Source: Shinella kummerowiae (GTDB taxonomy: Bacteria > Pseudomonadota > Alphaproteobacteria > Rhizobiales > Rhizobiaceae). From it: 64,000 nucleotides of DNA. The stretch lies in contig NZ_WUMK01000006.1 of assembly GCF_009827055.1 (NCBI RefSeq), positions 1 through 64,000 on the forward strand, read 5' to 3'. Shown here one piece after another: positions 7,771 to 17,501 of this stretch; positions within the stretch are counted from its first letter, which is position 1; each line of letters starts with the position of its first letter. Under the pieces are notes generated by a model. That model saw only the letters and a program-made list of their open reading frames with translations. It did no database searches and was not told where the DNA came from. A program made the position numbers and the translations under genes.

Positions 7771-10659
7771 ATGGCAGAGAAAATGCTTATCGACGCGTCT
7801 CACGCTGAGGAGACGCGCGTCGTTGTCGTACGCGGAAACCGCATAGAAGAATTCGACTTCGAATCCGAACACAAGAAGCAGATCCGCGGCAATATCTACC
7901 TTGCCAAGGTCACGCGCGTTGAACCGTCGCTTCAGGCGGCATTCGTTGATTATGGCGGCAACCGCCACGGCTTCCTGGCCTTCGCCGAAATCCACCCGGA
8001 TTATTACCAGATTCCGCTTGCCGATCGTCAGGCGCTCCTGAGGGCCGAGGCCGAAGAGCACCGCCGCGACGACGAGATCGAGCAGATCGAGACCGGAACC
8101 GACCTCTCCGACGACAGCGAGCCGACGGTGGAAGCCGTTGCAACTGCCGTCGAAGAGGCGCCGGCAGTCGAAGCCGCACCGGAGGCTGAGGCCGAAGTCG
8201 TCGAGGCGGCCGCCGCTCTCGCCGAAGAAGCCCCCGCCGAAAAGCCCAAGAAGCCGCGCCGCACGCGCAAGGCGAAGGCAAAGACCGAGGATGCGCCGGC
8301 AGAAGAAGAGGCCGCCGCTCCCGCTGAGACCAGCGACGACGAAACGCCCGGTGGCGCGATGGCCATGGCCGTCGATACCGACGAAATCTCCGAGCCGAGC
8401 GAGCGCAAGCGCGGCCGCCGTCGCCGCGATGACGACGACGATGATGACGATCATCACGGCGAAGAAAAGGAAGTCATCGAATCCGTCGGCGCCGAAGACG
8501 CCATGGAAGAGGTGCCGGATCGCGTGAGCCGCAAGCCGCGCAAGCAGTACCGCATCCAGGAAGTCATCAAGCGCCGGCAGATCCTGCTCGTGCAGGTCGC
8601 CAAGGAAGAGCGCGGCAACAAGGGTGCAGCGCTCACCACCTATCTGTCGCTTGCCGGCCGCTACTCGGTTCTCATGCCGAACACGGCGCGTGGCGGCGGC
8701 ATTTCCCGCAAGATCACCGCACTTCAGGACCGCAAGCGCCTGAAGGAAATCGCCCGCAGCCTCGAAGTTCCGCAGGGCATGGGCGTCATCCTGCGCACGG
8801 CCGGCGCCAACCGCACCAAGGTCGAGGTCAAGCGCGACTTCGAATACCTGATGCGCCTGTGGGAGAACGTCCGCACGCTGACGCTCGCCTCCACCGCGCC
8901 CTGCCTCGTCTACGAGGAAGGCTCGCTCATCAAGCGCTCGATCCGCGACCTTTATAACAAGGATATCAGCGAGATCGTCGTTGCCGGCGAGGAAGGCTAT
9001 CGCGAAGCCAAGGGCTTCATGAAGATGCTGATGCCGAGCCACGCGAAGGTCGTCCAGCCTTACCGCGACGTGCATCCGATCTTCTCGCGCTCGGGCATCG
9101 AAGCCCAGCTCGACCGCATGCTGCAGCCGCAGGTGACGCTGAAGTCCGGTGGCTACATCATCATCAACCAGACCGAGGCGCTCGTCTCGATCGACGTCAA
9201 CTCGGGCCGCTCGACGCGCGAACACTCCATCGAGGAGACCGCGCTCCAGACGAACCTGGAAGCCGCCGAAGAAGTGGCGCGCCAGCTTCGCCTGCGCGAC
9301 CTTGCCGGCCTTGTCGTCATCGACTTCATCGACATGGAGGAGAAGCGCAACAACCGCTCCGTCGAGAAGCGCCTGAAGGATCACCTCAAGAACGACCGCG
9401 CACGCATCCAGGTCGGCCGCATCTCGCATTTCGGCCTGCTCGAAATGTCGCGCCAGCGCATCCGCGCATCCGTTCTCGAATCGACCATGCAGACCTGCCC
9501 GCACTGCAACGGCACGGGCCATGTTCGCTCGCAGTCGTCGGTGGCCCTGCATGTGCTGCGCGGCATCGAGGAATATCTCCTCAAGAACACGACGCACAAC
9601 ATCGCAGTCCGCACGACGCCGGATATCGCGCTCTACCTGCTCAACCACAAGCGTGGCACGATCATCGATTACGAGACCCGCTTCGGCGTCCAGATCATCA
9701 TCGAGGCTGACGCGCATGTCGGCGCGCAGCACTTTGCGATCGACCGTGGCGAGGCCGTCGAAAACCCGGTGAAGATCGAGCAGATCCTGCATTTCGAGCC
9801 GGAACCCGAAGACGACGACATCGTCATCGAGGACGAGATCGACGAGGAAGAAGAAGAGGAAGCACGTCCGGCTGCCGCTACTGCACCGGCTGCCCAGTCC
9901 TCTTCGTCGGCCGCTGCCGACGAGAACAACCGCAAGCGCAAGCGCCGTCGTCGCCGTCGCGGTCGTCGTGACGGGGCCGAAGGCACCGATACCGCATCCT
10001 TCGGCGGCGAACAGGCCGGCGACGAGGATGACCTCGATGACGACGAGGCCGATGGCGAAGGCGAAGAGGCTGCGGATGCAGCGCAGGCCCCCGCCGAGGA
10101 AACCGCCGAGCAGCGTCGCAAGCGCCGCCGCCGTGGCAAGCGTGGCGGTCGTCGCAACCGTCCCGAGGACGGCGCGCTCGAAGCCGGTGCTGAAGGCACG
10201 GACGGCGATGATGCCGAAGGCGATACGGACGAAGCCGATGCGGGCGCGGTAGAGACCGTCGAAGTGGACGTCGCCGAGGTTGCTGTCGTTGCAGAGGAAG
10301 CGCCGGTTGAGGCCGTGGCCGAAGAGGCGCCGGCCAAGCCGAAGCGCGCTCGCCGCAGCCGTGCCAAGGCCGCGGAAGAAGCCGTCGTCGACGATGCTGC
10401 CCGCAGCGAAATCGAAGCGCAGCCGGCAGCGGCTACGGTCGAGGCCGCCATTGAGGAAGCAACGCCGGCAGAACCGGAAGTCGTGACGGCATCGGCCGAT
10501 CTCGAAGAGCCGGCCAAGCCTGCCCGCGCCAACCGCGACCTGTCCAAGATCGCCTCCGAGCCCGTGGTGAAATCCTCCACGACGAAGGAAGCCGCACCGG
10601 AAGACGACGCGGACAAGCCCAAGAAGGGCGGCTGGTGGCAGCGCCGCGGCTTCTTCTAA
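7771..10659 (+). CDS. rne: Ribonuclease E
   Basis: Endonuclease and scaffold of the RNA degradosome. I start at ATG 7771 (MAEKMLIDASH), 11 bases after GAGGAG; the upstream ATG at 7744 has no support. The 962-aa protein has an S1 domain split by a long acidic Glu/Ala and basic insert (about residues 95-250), as in alphaproteobacteria. The DNase I-like catalytic core has IDVNSGR and VVIDFIDMEEKRN, with the two metal-binding Asp. The zinc-link CPHCNGTGHVRS joins dimers. The C-terminal third is low-complexity with arginine clusters ([12 protein letters not shown]) and acidic runs, the likely RNA- and partner-binding tail, ending in GGWWQRRGFF. Confidence 0.96.
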   Translation: MAEKMLIDASHAEETRVVVVRGNRIEEFDFESEHKKQIRGNIYLAKVTRVEPSLQAAFVDYGGNRHGFLAFAEIHPDYYQIPLADRQALLRAEAEEHRRDDEIEQIETGTDLSDDSEPTVEAVATAVEEAPAVEAAPEAEAEVVEAAAALAEEAPAEKPKKPRRTRKAKAKTEDAPAEEEAAAPAETSDDETPGGAMAMAVDTDEISEPSERKRGRRRRDDDDDDDDHHGEEKEVIESVGAEDAMEEVPDRVSRKPRKQYRIQEVIKRRQILLVQVAKEERGNKGAALTTYLSLAGRYSVLMPNTARGGGISRKITALQDRKRLKEIARSLEVPQGMGVILRTAGANRTKVEVKRDFEYLMRLWENVRTLTLASTAPCLVYEEGSLIKRSIRDLYNKDISEIVVAGEEGYREAKGFMKMLMPSHAKVVQPYRDVHPIFSRSGIEAQLDRMLQPQVTLKSGGYIIINQTEALVSIDVNSGRSTREHSIEETALQTNLEAAEEVARQLRLRDLAGLVVIDFIDMEEKRNNRSVEKRLKDHLKNDRARIQVGRISHFGLLEMSRQRIRASVLESTMQTCPHCNGTGHVRSQSSVALHVLRGIEEYLLKNTTHNIAVRTTPDIALYLLNHKRGTIIDYETRFGVQIIIEADAHVGAQHFAIDRGEAVENPVKIEQILHFEPEPEDDDIVIEDEIDEEEEEEARPAAATAPAAQSSSSAAADENNRKRKRRRRRRGRRDGAEGTDTASFGGEQAGDEDDLDDDEADGEGEEAADAAQAPAEETAEQRRKRRRRGKRGGRRNRPEDGALEAGAEGTDGDDAEGDTDEADAGAVETVEVDVAEVAVVAEEAPVEAVAEEAPAKPKRARRSRAKAAEEAVVDDAARSEIEAQPAAATVEAAIEEATPAEPEVVTASADLEEPAKPARANRDLSKIASEPVVKSSTTKEAAPEDDADKPKKGGWWQRRGFF

Positions 10660-10684
10660 GAAGCACAGATCCCTGAAACATCCG

Positions 10685-10713
10685 AAGGCCCGGCATCGTC
10701 CGGGCCTTTTTCT
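10685..10713 (+). terminator. Intrinsic terminator of rne
   Basis: AAGGCCCGG and CCGGGCCTT form a perfect 9-bp stem with the loop CATCGT, followed by TTTTTCTT. It starts 26 bases after the rne stop. Confidence 0.85.
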
Positions 10714-10793
10714 TGGTTGGCAGGAAACGGGTGGCTCACCGATTGCCCTTCTGCGACACCCGCGGTCGTCAGAAACCAGCAAGGGAGACACCC

Positions 10794-11558
10794 ATGACCC
10801 GTCTTACCAACAAGGTCGCCATCATCACCGGCGCAAGCTCCGGCATCGGCCGCGCCGCTGCACTTCTCTTTGCCCGGCAGGGTGCCAAGATCGTGCTTTC
10901 GGCGCGCGGGGAGAAGCGGCTTGAGGCCGTCGCCGGTGAAATCCGCGCGGCCGGCGGCGCGGCTGTCGCCGTCGCGGGCGATGTCAGCGAAGAGGCACAT
11001 CACCAGGCGCTGGTCGAGGCCGCGACGGCCGAATTCGGCGGCGTCGATATTGCCTTCAACAATGCCGGCACCACGGGACCTGTCGGCCCCTTGCCCGCGC
11101 TTTCGATAGCGGATTGGCAAAGCGTGCTCGACGTCAACCTGACCAGCGGCTTTCTCGCCGCCAAGTACCAGCTGCCGGCCCTCGAAGCCCGCGGCGGTGG
11201 CGCACTCGTCTTCACCTCCACCTTCGTCGGCTATACGGCGGGCTTTCCGGGGCTGGCTGCCTATGCCGCGTCGAAGTCCGGCCTGGTCGGCCTCGTGCAG
11301 GTGCTCGCCTCCGAATACGGTCCGAAGGGCATTCGGGTGAATGCGTTGCTGCCGGGTGCTACCGATACGCCGATGGGACGGGATGTCGCCAACACGCCGG
11401 AAGCGCGCCAGTTCGTTGCCAGGCTCAATGCCTTCAAGCGGATCGCCGAGCCGGAGGAGATTGCCGAAGCGGCGCTCTTTCTCTGCTCGGACGCCTCCAG
11501 CTTCACAACCGGCACGGCCATGCTCGTGGACGGCGGCGTCTCGATCAACCGCGTCTGA
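10794..11558 (+). CDS. Short-chain dehydrogenase/reductase (SDR), 254 aa
   Basis: Classical SDR oxidoreductase using NAD(P)H; the substrate is unknown. The ATG at 10794 follows AAGGGAGAC. The Rossmann motif TGASSGIGRAAAL lies at residues ~12-24, NNAG at about 87-90, the active-site Ser in the FTSTFVGY segment and the YAASK pair at about 155-159. The C-terminus (FTTGTAMLVDGGVSINRV) is typical of the tetrameric family. It has its own upstream gap after the rne terminator, and an aminotransferase converges from the other side. Confidence 0.85.
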   Translation: MTRLTNKVAIITGASSGIGRAAALLFARQGAKIVLSARGEKRLEAVAGEIRAAGGAAVAVAGDVSEEAHHQALVEAATAEFGGVDIAFNNAGTTGPVGPLPALSIADWQSVLDVNLTSGFLAAKYQLPALEARGGGALVFTSTFVGYTAGFPGLAAYAASKSGLVGLVQVLASEYGPKGIRVNALLPGATDTPMGRDVANTPEARQFVARLNAFKRIAEPEEIAEAALFLCSDASSFTTGTAMLVDGGVSINRV

Positions 11559-11585
11559 GAAACCGAGTCAGATGCCTGCGGGATT

Positions 11586-11622
11586 GATTCCGCTTCCGGC
11601 CGCAAGGCTTTGAAACGGAATC
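11586..11622. repeat. Short imperfect palindrome after the SDR gene
   Basis: GATTCCG (11586-11592) and CGGAATC (11616-11622) bracket 23 bases with CTTCCGGCC inside. It lies between convergent genes and resembles the 18574-18624 palindrome in style. It may be a degenerate intergenic repeat or a weak bidirectional 3'-end structure. Confidence 0.3.
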
Positions 11623-11632
11623 GCTTTCAGGA

Positions 11633-12772
11633 TCAGGCGAGCCAGCGTGCGAGGCGGTCGACCGCCTCGCTCATCTCGTCGAAGGAACCGGCATAGGAGA
11701 AGCGCATCGTGTGGTGGCCGTCCTTCGGATCGAAGTCGATGCCCGGCGTGGCCGCGACATCGGTCTCGGCCAGCATGCGGCGGGCGAAGGCCATGCTGTC
11801 ATTGGTGAAGCGGCTGACATCGACATACGCGTAGAAGGCGCCATCCATCGGCGAGGCGATGGAGAAGCCAAGCTCCGGCAGGCGCTTGACGAGGAAGTCG
11901 CGGTTCACGCGGTAGGCGTCGCGGTAGACGTTCAACTCCGCCTCCGCGCCAAGGGCGGCTTCGGCCGCGATCTGCGACAGTTCCGGCGCGGAAATGTAGA
12001 GGCTCTGGGCAATACACTCCACCGGCCGCACAAGCGCCTCCGGCAGCACCATCCAGCCGATGCGCCATCCGGTCATGCAATAATATTTCGAGAACGAATT
12101 GATGATGACGGCCTCGTTGCCGAACTCCAGCGCCGTCGCCTCTTCGCCGACGAAGGTGAGGCCGTGGTAGATCTCATCCGAGATGAAGGCGATGCCGTTG
12201 TCCCGGCAATAGGCCGAGAGCGCCGCGAGATTGGCACGGCCGGTCACGGTGCCGGTCGGGTTGGCGGGGCTTGCGAGCAGCACGCCATCGATGCGTCCGG
12301 CGGCCTGCAGTGCCTCCGGCGTCAGCGTGAAGCCGTTTTCGGCACTGACCTCGATTTCCACCGTCTCGATGCCAAGCGCCGCCAGGATGTTGCGGTAGGC
12401 CGGGTAACCCGGGCGGGCGATGGCGACGCGGTCGCCGGCATCGAACAGCGCGAGGAAGGCGAGGTTGAAGCCGGCCGAGGAGCCCGTCGTGATGGCGATA
12501 CGGCCGGGATCGACGGACACGCCGTGATGGTTTCGGTAAAAATCCGCAATGGCGAGGCGAAGCGACAGCAGGCCGAGCGCATCCGTATAGCCGATGCGGC
12601 CGATCTCCAGCGCCTTGCGCGCGGCCTCGCGGGCAGCTTCCGGCGCCGGGTGTACCGGCTGGCCGACGGCCATGGAAATCACCGGCCGGCCGGCGGCGCG
12701 CTGCTTCGTCGCCTCGGCGAGCACGTCCATGGCGTGAAAGGGTTCGACGGCGCCGCGCCTGGAGAGTTTCAT
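11633..12772 (-). CDS. Class I/II pyridoxal-phosphate aminotransferase, 379 aa
   Basis: Fold-type I PLP enzyme, probably an aspartate- or aromatic-type aminotransferase; the exact substrate cannot be read. The PLP lysine lies in SFSKYYCMTGWRIGW, with the upstream ASPANPTGTV and ISDEIYHGLTF segments that position the cofactor. I choose ATG 12772 (MKLSRRGAVEPFHAMDV), which has GGAAG four bases upstream, over the in-frame ATG at 12829. The latter adds 19 weakly conserved-looking residues. It is transcribed divergently from the DsbA-like gene across 206 bases. That gap holds a 9-bp GC hairpin (12903-12932) and nothing else I can name. Confidence 0.82.
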   Translation of the reverse strand: MKLSRRGAVEPFHAMDVLAEATKQRAAGRPVISMAVGQPVHPAPEAAREAARKALEIGRIGYTDALGLLSLRLAIADFYRNHHGVSVDPGRIAITTGSSAGFNLAFLALFDAGDRVAIARPGYPAYRNILAALGIETVEIEVSAENGFTLTPEALQAAGRIDGVLLASPANPTGTVTGRANLAALSAYCRDNGIAFISDEIYHGLTFVGEEATALEFGNEAVIINSFSKYYCMTGWRIGWMVLPEALVRPVECIAQSLYISAPELSQIAAEAALGAEAELNVYRDAYRVNRDFLVKRLPELGFSIASPMDGAFYAYVDVSRFTNDSMAFARRMLAETDVAATPGIDFDPKDGHHTMRFSYAGSFDEMSEAVDRLARWLA

Positions 12773-12978
12773 GAGCTTCCGTTCCGTTTCGAAGTCGTCG
12801 TCTGTGTGCCGCAAGATGCCGGTCTTCACAATCCTGCGAGGGCCGAAAATCCGCCGCTTTTACCCTATCGTTTGCGCGCGGGCGACCATAGAGTCGTTGA
12901 AAGCACCCGCGTCCGCATTGACGCGCGGGTGCCGCCAATGGCACTTCAGCGGCGCATCACGACGAGGACAGGACAGAC

Positions 12979-13737
12979 ATGACATTCAAGACGAAGCTTG
13001 CGGCCACCATCGCTCTCACACTCGCGGTCGCAGCGCCTCTCCCGGCCCTCGCCCTCGACGACGCGCAGAAGAAGGAAATCGGCGACTTCATTAAAGAGTA
13101 TCTCGTCGAGAACCCGGAAATCCTGGTCGAAGTCCAGGAAGCCTTGCAGAAGAAGCAGGAAGCGCAGCAGCAGGCCAAGGCGCAAAGCGCGATCACCGAC
13201 AACGAGAAGGCCATCTTCTCCTCGCCCTACGATATCGCGCTCGGCAATCCGAAGGGCGATGTGACGATCGTCGAGTTCTTCGATTACAATTGCGGCTACT
13301 GCAAGCGCGCGCTCTCCGACATGGACGACATCCTGAAGGAGGACAAGAACCTCCGCTTCGTGCTGAAGGAACTGCCGATCCTCGGCCCCGATTCGCTCGC
13401 CGCCCACAAGGTAAGTGCGGCCGTGCGTGATCTTTCGCCGGAGAAGTACGGCGAATTCCACCGCACGCTTTTAGGCGGGGAAGGCCGCGCGACGGAGGAA
13501 AGCGCCATTGCACTTGCCGCCAGCATGGGCCTTGCCGAAGCCGACATCCGCAAGACCATGGCCGACAAGCCGCACGACGACGCCGTGCGCGAAGCCTATT
13601 CGCTGGCCAACGACCTCGGCATCACCGGCACGCCCTCCTATGTCCTCGGCCAGGAGATGATCTTCGGCGCCGTCGGTGCAGACGATCTGCGCGAAAAAAT
13701 CGCCAATGTGCGCGCCTGCGGCAAGGCGACCTGCTGA
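12979..13737 (+). CDS. DsbA-family periplasmic thiol oxidoreductase
   Basis: Thioredoxin-fold protein for disulfide formation or reshuffling in the periplasm. The 252-aa product has a signal peptide (cleaved near LPALA, residue ~26). A helical, Lys/Gln-rich N-terminal region (27-75) resembles the trimerisation stalk of ScsC/BdbD-type proteins. The CGYC active site is at C105/C108 (FFDYNCGYCK), and the cis-proline loop is GITGTPSYVLG. Two further cysteines close the C-terminus (RACGKATC), possibly a structural disulfide. It is not part of an obvious operon. Confidence 0.88.
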   Translation: MTFKTKLAATIALTLAVAAPLPALALDDAQKKEIGDFIKEYLVENPEILVEVQEALQKKQEAQQQAKAQSAITDNEKAIFSSPYDIALGNPKGDVTIVEFFDYNCGYCKRALSDMDDILKEDKNLRFVLKELPILGPDSLAAHKVSAAVRDLSPEKYGEFHRTLLGGEGRATEESAIALAASMGLAEADIRKTMADKPHDDAVREAYSLANDLGITGTPSYVLGQEMIFGAVGADDLREKIANVRACGKATC

Positions 13738-13808
13738 GAACGGCCACCGTCCTGCCATGCTGACCGTGTTCAGCCTGCGCTGCTTGTGGACATCGCCCCT
13801 TTCGACCG

Positions 13809-13835
13809 GGAAAGCCCCTGCCCTTGGGGCTTTCC
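13809..13835 (+). terminator. Hairpin after the DsbA-like gene
   Basis: GGAAAGCCCC and GGGGCTTTCC form a perfect 10-bp stem with a 7-base loop, 70 bases after the stop codon and 54 before aroQ. No T-run follows, so termination efficiency is doubtful. Confidence 0.4.
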
Positions 13836-13889
13836 CTGCGGGAACCGCCGGTCTATAGGTAATCCTCTATCCAGCATGCGGAATTACGA

Positions 13890-14327
13890 ATGGCTTCACC
13901 CCTTTTTGTGCTCAACGGCCCCAACCTGAATGCACTCGGCAAGCGCGAGCCCGGTATCTATGGCGGCCAGACGCTCGCCGATATCGAGGCGCTCTGCAAG
14001 GCCGAGGGCGAAAAGCTGGGTTTCGCCGTCGATTTCCGCCAATCCAACCATGAAGGCGACCTGGTCGACTGGATCCACGAGGCTGGCGACACCGCCGTCG
14101 GCATCGCCATCAACGCCGGCGCCTACACCCACACCTCGATCGCCCTGCATGACGCCATTCGCGCCATCAAAATCCCGGTGGTCGAACTACACCTTTCCAA
14201 CGTGCATGCCCGCGAGGAATTCCGCCACAAGTCGATGATCGCGCCCGCCGTAAAGGGCGTCATCTGCGGTTTTGGCGCGCAGAGTTATATCCTTGCGCTC
14301 CATGCGCTCTCGTCCATCACGACATAA
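13890..14327 (+). CDS. aroQ: Type II 3-dehydroquinate dehydratase
   Basis: Third step of the shikimate pathway: dehydroquinate to dehydroshikimate. The 145-aa product matches the compact dodecameric class: the N-terminal VLNGPNLNALGKREPGIYG lid with catalytic Arg/Tyr, QSNHEGDLVDWI, INAGAYTHTSIALHDA and HLSNVHAREEFRHKS. It heads a tight same-strand run with accB and accC, an arrangement I know from other rhizobia. Confidence 0.95.
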   Translation: MASPLFVLNGPNLNALGKREPGIYGGQTLADIEALCKAEGEKLGFAVDFRQSNHEGDLVDWIHEAGDTAVGIAINAGAYTHTSIALHDAIRAIKIPVVELHLSNVHAREEFRHKSMIAPAVKGVICGFGAQSYILALHALSSITT

Positions 14328-14349
14328 GAAAAACCAGAGGCTCACTTCC

Positions 14350-14820
14350 ATGGCTGACAAGAAACACGGCATCGATCAGGGTCTGATCCGCGATCTCGCC
14401 AACATTCTCAACGAGACCGACCTGACCGAGATCGAAGTGGAGCAGGACGACTTGCGCATCCGCGTCTCGCGCGCCGGCACGCCGCAATACGTCCAGGCCC
14501 CGATCGCAGCGCCGGCCTACGCCGCACCGGCAGCGGTTGCCGCCACCGCTGCGGTCGCTGCAGCGCCGGCCGATGCCCGCAACAACAAGAATGCCGTCAC
14601 GGCCCCGATGGTCGGCACGGCCTACCTTTCGCCGGCTCCCGGTGCGCGCGCCTTCATCGAAGTCGGCGCGACGGTCAAGGAAGGCCAGACCATCCTCATC
14701 ATCGAAGCCATGAAGACGATGAACCAGATCCCGGCGCCGCGCTCGGGCAAGGTCACCGAAATCCTCGTGCAGGATGCAAGCCCGGTCGAATATGGCGAAC
14801 CGCTGATCGTCATCGAATAA
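14350..14820 (+). CDS. accB: Biotin carboxyl carrier protein of acetyl-CoA carboxylase
   Basis: Carries CO2 on biotin between biotin carboxylase and carboxyltransferase at the start of fatty-acid synthesis. The 156-aa protein starts at MADKKHG; the upstream frame to 14272 overlaps aroQ and is rejected. It has an N-terminal recognition region, an Ala/Pro-rich mobile linker (about 50-76) and a biotinyl domain with the target lysine K122 in EAMKTMN. It is followed by accC after 10 bases, and the ligase that would biotinylate it (birA) lies at the far end of this window. Confidence 0.95.
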   Translation: MADKKHGIDQGLIRDLANILNETDLTEIEVEQDDLRIRVSRAGTPQYVQAPIAAPAYAAPAAVAATAAVAAAPADARNNKNAVTAPMVGTAYLSPAPGARAFIEVGATVKEGQTILIIEAMKTMNQIPAPRSGKVTEILVQDASPVEYGEPLIVIE

Positions 14821-14830
14821 GGCGGCCCCC

Positions 14831-16177
14831 ATGATCTCCAAAGTCCTCATTGCCAACCGCGGCGAAATCGCCCTTCGGGTTCTTCGGGCCTGCAAGGAGC
14901 TGGGCATCGCCACGGTTGCCGTGCATTCGACGGCGGATGCCGACGCGATGCATGTCCGCCTTGCCGACGAAAGCGTGTGCATCGGCCCGCCGCCGTCGCG
15001 TGAAAGCTATCTGAACATCCACCAGATCGTCGCCGCCTGCGAGATCACCGGCGCCGACGCCGTGCATCCGGGCTACGGCTTCCTGTCGGAAAATGCCAAG
15101 TTCGCCGAAATCCTCGACGCGCACGGCATCACCTTCATCGGCCCGACGGCCGAGCACATCCGCATCATGGGTGACAAGATCACCGCCAAGCAGACGGCAC
15201 AGGAACTCGGTATCCCCGTCGTTCCGGGTTCCGACGGCGAAGTGAAGCCGGAGAACGCGCTCGAAGTCGCCCGCCAGATCGGCTTCCCTGTGCTCATCAA
15301 GGCAACCGCCGGCGGCGGCGGCCGCGGCATGAAGGTCGCCAAGACCGAGGCCGACCTCGACGAGGCCGTCTCGACCGCCCGCGCCGAGGCACTTGCCGCC
15401 TTCGGCAACGACGCCGTCTACTTGGAAAAGTATCTCGGCAAGCCGCGCCACATCGAGATCCAGGTTGTCGGCGACGGCATGGGCAATGCGGTGCATCTGG
15501 GTGAACGCGACTGCTCGCTGCAGCGCCGTCACCAGAAGGTCTGGGAAGAGGCCAACTCGCCTGCCCTCAATGTCGAACAGCGCATGAAGATCGGCCAGAT
15601 CTGCGCCGACGCCATGAAGAAGCTGAAATATCGCGGCGCCGGCACGGTCGAGTTCCTCTACGAGAACGGCGAGTTCTATTTCATCGAAATGAACACGCGT
15701 CTCCAGGTGGAGCACCCGATCACCGAAGCGATTACCGGCATCGACCTCGTGCACGAGCAGATCCGCGTCGCTTCCGGCGCTGGCCTCTCGGTCGAGCAGG
15801 ACGACATCGTCTTTTCCGGCCATGCGATCGAGTGCCGCATCAATGCGGAGGACCCGCGCACCTTCGTCCCGTCGCCGGGCACGATCACGCATTTCCACGC
15901 ACCGGGCGGACTTGGCGTGCGCGTCGATTCGGGCGTCTATCAGGGCTACAAGATCCCGCCCTATTACGACAGCCTGATCGGCAAGCTCATCGTGCACGGC
16001 CGCACCCGTGTCGAATGCATGATGCGCCTGCGCCGCGTGCTGGACGAGTTCGTCATCGACGGCATCAAGACGACGCTGCCGCTGTTCCAGGACCTGATCG
16101 GCAACCAGGACATCGCCAACGGCGATTATGACATCCATTGGCTGGAGAACTATCTGGCCGACAGCACCGACGCCTAG
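14831..16177 (+). CDS. accC: Biotin carboxylase subunit of acetyl-CoA carboxylase
   Basis: ATP-dependent carboxylation of the biotin on AccB. The 448-aa length is exact for the family. Visible motifs are the N-terminal [17 protein letters not shown], the ATP-grasp glycine loop [14 protein letters not shown], catalytic region [14 protein letters not shown] and [12 protein letters not shown]. It shares an operon with accB and probably with aat, whose start lies 14 bases after the stop. Confidence 0.96.
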   Translation: MISKVLIANRGEIALRVLRACKELGIATVAVHSTADADAMHVRLADESVCIGPPPSRESYLNIHQIVAACEITGADAVHPGYGFLSENAKFAEILDAHGITFIGPTAEHIRIMGDKITAKQTAQELGIPVVPGSDGEVKPENALEVARQIGFPVLIKATAGGGGRGMKVAKTEADLDEAVSTARAEALAAFGNDAVYLEKYLGKPRHIEIQVVGDGMGNAVHLGERDCSLQRRHQKVWEEANSPALNVEQRMKIGQICADAMKKLKYRGAGTVEFLYENGEFYFIEMNTRLQVEHPITEAITGIDLVHEQIRVASGAGLSVEQDDIVFSGHAIECRINAEDPRTFVPSPGTITHFHAPGGLGVRVDSGVYQGYKIPPYYDSLIGKLIVHGRTRVECMMRLRRVLDEFVIDGIKTTLPLFQDLIGNQDIANGDYDIHWLENYLADSTDA

Positions 16178-16190
16178 GGGGCGTCGGTCG

Positions 16191-16805
16191 ATGGCAGGGC
16201 GTCGCAGCCGTCACCCGGAAATCACGCCGGAACTGTTGCTGCGCGCCTATTCCATCGGACTTTTCCCAATGGCCGATTCGGCAGACGACCCGGAGCTGTT
16301 CTGGGTCGAGCCGGACATGCGGGGCGTCATTCCGCTGGATGATTTTCACGTCTCGCGCAGCCTCGCGAAAACCATCCGCAAAAGCCCCTTCGATATCCGC
16401 TTCGACAGTGCCTTCGATGCCGTGCTGGCCGCCTGCGCGGAAGCAGCACCTGACCGCCCCTCCACCTGGATCAACGCAAAGATCAAATCGCTCTACGGCA
16501 CCCTACACCGCATGGGCCATGCGCATTCGGTCGAGGCCTGGGAGGGCGACCAACTCGTCGGCGGGCTCTACGGGGTTTCGCTGGGAGCCGCGTTCTTCGG
16601 CGAAAGCATGTTTTCGCGACGCACGGACGCCTCGAAGATCTGTCTCGTACATCTGGTGGAACGGCTCAAGGACCGCGGCTTCCGCCTGCTCGACACACAG
16701 TTCACCACCGAGCACCTGAAAACGTTCGGTGCGATCGACGTGCCGAAGATCGAATACGAGGACATGCTGACCAACGCACTGGCGTCACCGCATTTGCCGT
16801 TTTGA
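16191..16805 (+). CDS. aat: Leucyl/phenylalanyl-tRNA-protein transferase
   Basis: Adds Leu or Phe to proteins with N-terminal Arg or Lys, creating N-degrons for ClpS/ClpAP. The 204-aa product begins at ATG 16191 ([12 protein letters not shown]). Recognisable segments are [64 protein letters not shown] and the [19 protein letters not shown] core. Earlier in-frame ATG codons lie inside accC. It is followed almost at once by a RIME-like repeat. Confidence 0.92.
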   Translation: MAGRRSRHPEITPELLLRAYSIGLFPMADSADDPELFWVEPDMRGVIPLDDFHVSRSLAKTIRKSPFDIRFDSAFDAVLAACAEAAPDRPSTWINAKIKSLYGTLHRMGHAHSVEAWEGDQLVGGLYGVSLGAAFFGESMFSRRTDASKICLVHLVERLKDRGFRLLDTQFTTEHLKTFGAIDVPKIEYEDMLTNALASPHLPF

Positions 16806-16809
16806 AAAG

Positions 16810-16968
16810 CCCCTCATCCGCCTGCCGGCACCTTCTCCCCGCAAGCGGGGCGAAGGGACGGATGCTGGCTTTTCCCGCAATGGCAACGGCAGAGAAATGG
16901 AAAACGCTGCCGCACATCTCCTTCTCCCCGCGTGCGGGGAGAAGGTGGCCGGCAGGCCGGATGAGGGG
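16810..16968. repeat. RIME-like palindromic intergenic element, copy 1
   Basis: Bounded by CCCCTCATCCG and CGGATGAGGGG, with two internal hairpins built on CCTTCTCCCCGC/GCGGGG-type arms. The same boundary and core sequences recur at 25167-25284 and 61334-61482. The layout (two large palindromes, about 110-160 bases, between genes) matches the Rhizobium-specific intergenic mosaic element class RIME1. It sits between the convergent ends of aat and the DUF2155 gene. Confidence 0.75.
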
Positions 16969-16986
16969 CAATGCGGCTGGAAAGGC

Positions 16987-17424
16987 TTACTTGTCTTCCG
17001 GCGGCGGGACTTCGGACTTCGCCTTGCACTCGACGAGCCAGACGTCATAGACAGGGTGCTCGACGGCGTTGAGGCCGGGGCTGTCGGCGAACATCCAGCC
17101 GGTGAAGATACGGCGGATCTTGCGGTCGAGCGTGATCTCGTCGACCTCGACGAAGGTCGTAACCTTCTGCGTCTCGGTGTCATCGCGGCTGTAACAGACT
17201 TTCGGCGTCACCTGCAGCGCGCCAAATTGTACCGTCTCACCGATATAGACGTCGAAATTGGTAATGCGGCCGGTGATCTTGTCGATGCCGGAGAACACCG
17301 CAACCGGGTTTTCGATGCGTGCCGCCTTCGCCACCGGCGCCAGTGCGACACTTGCGGCCGCTGCTGCAAGCGCAACGGCGACGAACCGCCGACCGGCGTT
17401 TGCCCGTGAAAACCAGACTGTCAT
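16987..17424 (-). CDS. DUF2155 family secreted protein
   Basis: Conserved alphaproteobacterial protein of unknown function, 145 aa. A long N-terminal signal segment (about residues 12-34, ending in VAKA) suggests export. The mature domain is beta-rich with FSGIDKITGRITNFDVYIGETVQFG, YSRDDTETQKVTTFVEVDE and GWMFADSPGLNAVEHPVYDVW, which I recognise as DUF2155. It lies 77 bases downstream of the NDUFA12 gene on the same strand. Confidence 0.82.
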   Translation of the reverse strand: MTVWFSRANAGRRFVAVALAAAAASVALAPVAKAARIENPVAVFSGIDKITGRITNFDVYIGETVQFGALQVTPKVCYSRDDTETQKVTTFVEVDEITLDRKIRRIFTGWMFADSPGLNAVEHPVYDVWLVECKAKSEVPPPEDK

Positions 17425-17501
17425 TGATTGCCGTCTCCTGCGATCCGTTCCGGCGTTCGCCGGTCGCTTGGAGCTACCGGCGAATTGTGGCCAAATCGGT
17501 A

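Noticed and set aside
7155-7846. Several 60-157 codon frames in the amiC-rne gap
   Set aside because: They overlap each other on both strands, have no ribosome sites and cover hairpins. Treated as leader DNA.
7675-10791. A 1038-codon minus-strand open frame opposite rne
   Set aside because: It is the mirror of the highly biased rne coding sequence. RNase E motifs are unmistakable on the plus strand, and the antisense product has no recognisable domain.
12903-12932. 9-bp GC hairpin between the aminotransferase and DsbA-like genes
   Set aside because: It lies in a divergent promoter gap and has no T-run; too little to call a terminator or operator.
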